A stretch of DNA of 15,798 nt from Oscillospiraceae bacterium (GTDB taxonomy: Bacteria > Bacillota_A > Clostridia > Oscillospirales > Ruminococcaceae): the NCBI GenBank assembly GCA_017829075.1, contig JAGAJA010000102.1, positions 1 through 15,798 on the forward strand. The letters run 5' to 3'. The position numbers and the translations under genes are program-made. Positions 14,230 through 15,798 of the stretch are shown one piece after another (the first letter of the stretch is position 1; each line of letters starts with the position of its first letter). Below the pieces are notes generated by a model. The model searched no databases. It worked only from the letters and a program-made list of their open reading frames with translations, and was not told the origin of the DNA.

Positions 14230-15225
14230 TCAGCGTACCACTACCCGGTCGCCCGCGTTAAGTCCAGTGAGTATCTCGGCTTCGGTGGCGTTTTGTATTC
14301 CTACGGTGACATCTACCTCGGTCTTGTTGTCGTTTTCGTCGAGGATTGTTACATAGGTGCGGTCGCCGTCGGTCTTGACGAGGGTCTTGGATATTACCAC
14401 GGCGTTTTCATGGGAAGCGAAAACGGCGGTGATGTCCGCAGTCTGTCCGACGGTCAGGAAGCTGGGGAGCTCGTCCGTGAACTCGCAGTAAATTGACTCG
14501 GTGTCCGACAGTATCGAGGGGAACTCGTCATATACTCCCTCGGTGACTTCGGTGGGAGTCTTGGATACATAGCCGGGAAGATCCTCTCCGTCAACGGTGA
14601 TCGTTACCTTCTGACCGAGCGGAAAGCTCTTCATGTTGGAGGCGGTGTACTGTATGCAGATCTGGGTCGGATCTACTATTTTTACAATGGTTTTATAGGC
14701 GGTGACGGTATCGCCGGGGTTAAGGCTCTGGACGTAGCACACCTGTCCGGTCATTCCGGCGTAGATGCGGGAATTTCCGAGCTGGCGCTCGTACTCCACG
14801 AGGGTGTTCTGCTCCATTTCATAGGTGAGGCGGTCATCGGCGCTTCCGGTGGAATTGTATCTGAGCAGAGCTTTTTCGACAATAAGCTTCTGCTGTTCAT
14901 ATAAATAGGAGAGATTTCCGGTGTCAAGCTCCGCAAGGAGATCGCCCTTTTCCACATACTGACCGGCGGTGACGTAGATCGTTTTGATAGTGCCGCCGCT
15001 TTCCGGGAAGCCTGCGTTGAACTGGGATTTACAGACAACATAGCCGGTAGCCACGGTCTTGTCCTCAATCGTCTTTTGCTTTGCGGTGTAGGTGGAGTAG
15101 GCTATGTCCTCCACGGCAACTGTGGGCGGGTCGAGAAGTTCTTCTTCGGCAGGGAAGAAGTAGCAGCCGGTAAGGGACAGCGCTGACAGAACAGCCGCGG
15201 CGGACAGAAGAATTTTATGTTTCAT
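14230..15225 (-). CDS. HlyD/MacA-family adaptor lipoprotein
   Basis: A 331-residue exported lipoprotein with a signal peptide and lipobox LTGC (C21). Two lipoyl half-motifs (about 72-102, GFPESGGTIKTIYVTAGQYVEKGDLLAELD, and about 153-184, IYAGMTGQVCYVQSLNPGDTV) flank a short coiled-coil hairpin (103-150). A beta-barrel (185-270) and a membrane-proximal domain follow. This is the layout of efflux adaptors such as MacA. In a Gram-positive cell it would sit on the outer membrane face and work with the permease encoded 15 bp downstream. ATG at 15225 follows GAGGT at about 6 nt. The promoter is unclear; AT-rich sequence at 15240-15275 contains weak -10-like words on the minus strand. The gene diverges from the rRNA promoters. 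Confidence 0.9.
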   Translation of the reverse strand: MKHKILLSAAAVLSALSLTGCYFFPAEEELLDPPTVAVEDIAYSTYTAKQKTIEDKTVATGYVVCKSQFNAGFPESGGTIKTIYVTAGQYVEKGDLLAELDTGNLSYLYEQQKLIVEKALLRYNSTGSADDRLTYEMEQNTLVEYERQLGNSRIYAGMTGQVCYVQSLNPGDTVTAYKTIVKIVDPTQICIQYTASNMKSFPLGQKVTITVDGEDLPGYVSKTPTEVTEGVYDEFPSILSDTESIYCEFTDELPSFLTVGQTADITAVFASHENAVVISKTLVKTDGDRTYVTILDENDNKTEVDVTVGIQNATEAEILTGLNAGDRVVVR

Positions 15226-15393
15226 AAGATACCTCGATAAGTATACATAGTTATATATAATACTATACCATAAAAATCTATAAAACTCTAGTGGGCGAGA
15301 ATGAAATATGTCACATTGTCTAAAAAAGATTTGGTTATTTGTGAAAAAATAACATAACGCCGCAATTGGAAAAATATTTTTTTGAAAAAGGGG
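15226..15393. other. AT-rich divergent intergenic region
   Basis: This lies between the adaptor gene and the first rRNA promoter and holds no credible gene. A GTTATT/AATAAC stem lies near 15333-15353. The A/T tracts just before 15394 could serve as an UP element for rRNA promoter P1. Confidence 0.4.
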
Positions 15394-15422
15394 TTGACAA
15401 ATGAATAATTCGGTGATATAAT
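15394..15422 (+). promoter_or_regulatory. rRNA operon promoter P1
   Basis: TTGACA (15394-15399), 17 bp, TATAAT (15417-15422): perfect consensus. It is preceded by an A/T-rich tract (15370-15390). The bases around the -10 (GGTGATATAAT..ATAAGC) recur in P2 and P3. Confidence 0.88.
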
Positions 15423-15496
15423 ATATAAGCTGTCACAAAGGCGGCGGACGAAAGCAAAAGTATAAAACAGATTTTCAAAAAATTTTGAAATACCCC

Positions 15497-15525
15497 TTGA
15501 CAAACCGAGGAGATTGTGATATACT
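15497..15525 (+). promoter_or_regulatory. rRNA operon promoter P2
   Basis: TTGACA (15497-15502), 17 bp, TATACT (15520-15525), with the same GTGATAT..AAATAAGC context as P1. It is followed by a perfect AGCTTTC/GAAAGCT hairpin starting at 15531. Confidence 0.85.
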
Positions 15526-15609
15526 AAATAAGCTTTCGAAAAGAAAGCTGCTTCTTGAGAGATTTGAAAAGAATTTCTGAAAATATTCAAAAAATATTTG
15601 AGAAAGTAC

Positions 15610-15638
15610 TTGACAAACTCAAAAAGATGTGATATAAT
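15610..15638 (+). promoter_or_regulatory. rRNA operon promoter P3
   Basis: TTGACA (15610-15615), 17 bp, TATAAT (15633-15638): perfect consensus with the TGTGATATAAT context of P1. The -35 boxes of the three promoters are 103 and 113 bp apart. Confidence 0.88.
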
Positions 15639-15644
15639 AAACAA

Positions 15645-15798
15645 GTCGTCTGGAAGACGGCGAAAAGCTCCTTGAAAATTGAACAATACAGAACGAATTA
15701 ACATTACCTTGTCGATTCTTTGCAGAAATGCGAAGTTGAGAAACAAGAAAATTCTGGATAAACACAGATTGCGTTAATTAAATTAACGTTAGCGTTTA
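15645..15798 (+). other. Pre-16S rRNA leader (16S gene just beyond the window)
   Basis: After P3 the leader has AGCTCCTTGAAAATTGAACA (15666-15685), the typical Firmicute boxA-like antitermination sequence. Hairpins follow: CTTTGCA-GAAA-TGCGAAG (15718-15735, one G-U pair) and CGTTAAT-TAA-ATTAACG (15772-15788). Such leaders precede 16S rRNA, whose start is not reached, so that identity is inferred. Confidence 0.8.

Noticed and set aside
1..15798. CRISPR array, insertion sequence, prophage or tRNA
   Set aside because: No regular repeat-spacer series, transposase, integrase or tRNA-like T-loop was seen on either strand.

Overview
The window looks like a chromosomal segment from a low-to-mid GC Firmicute of class Clostridia, probably an Oscillospiraceae/Ruminococcus-like gut or rumen anaerobe. 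The evidence is consensus TTGACA-17-TATAAT promoters, AGGAGG-type ribosome binding sites, a DUF348-G5-3D cell-wall protein, a YcdB/SLH secreted protein, a dacF-type carboxypeptidase, and a Firmicute-type rRNA leader at the right end. The lineage is inferred from gene content; no 16S sequence lies inside the window.

Layout. 1-440: no gene, but a dense run of perfect stem-loops and one copy of an interspersed repeat. 485-1056 (minus): no credible protein, but a consensus promoter, many hairpins and a terminator-like final hairpin, so I call it a candidate stand-alone structured RNA of about 570 nt. 1134-2306 (minus): D-alanyl-D-alanine carboxypeptidase. 2419-5679 (plus): a cadmium/zinc resistance operon with consensus promoter and operator, a CadC/SmtB-type repressor, a small methyltransferase, a free-standing heavy-metal-associated (HMA) domain protein, a ZntA/CadA-type P1B ATPase and a terminator. 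5687-6391 (minus): Q/P-rich zinc-ribbon TM2 protein. 6800-8914 (minus): secreted YcdB-repeat protein with an SLH-like C-terminus. 9028-9447 (minus): Nudix hydrolase. 9737-11296 (plus): WalR-like boxes, a perfect promoter, a 270-nt folded leader and a DUF348-G5-3D wall protein. 11425-15225 (minus): lipoprotein adaptor plus FtsX-type permease, with no ATPase gene. 15394-15798 (plus): three tandem rRNA promoters and the pre-16S leader; the 16S gene should begin just beyond the window.

How the parts relate. The 2.4-5.7 kb operon is a self-contained metal sensor and efflux unit. Repressor and HMA protein both carry metal-binding cysteines, and the pump lacks the N-terminal HMA domain its relatives often have. 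Several other genes act at the cell envelope (carboxypeptidase, YcdB/SLH protein, 3D protein, adaptor and permease), and the 3D gene has sites resembling those of the wall-stress regulator WalR. The parts least explained by known families are the 485-1056 RNA candidate and the leader of the 3D gene. No transposase, integrase, CRISPR array or tRNA gene was seen.
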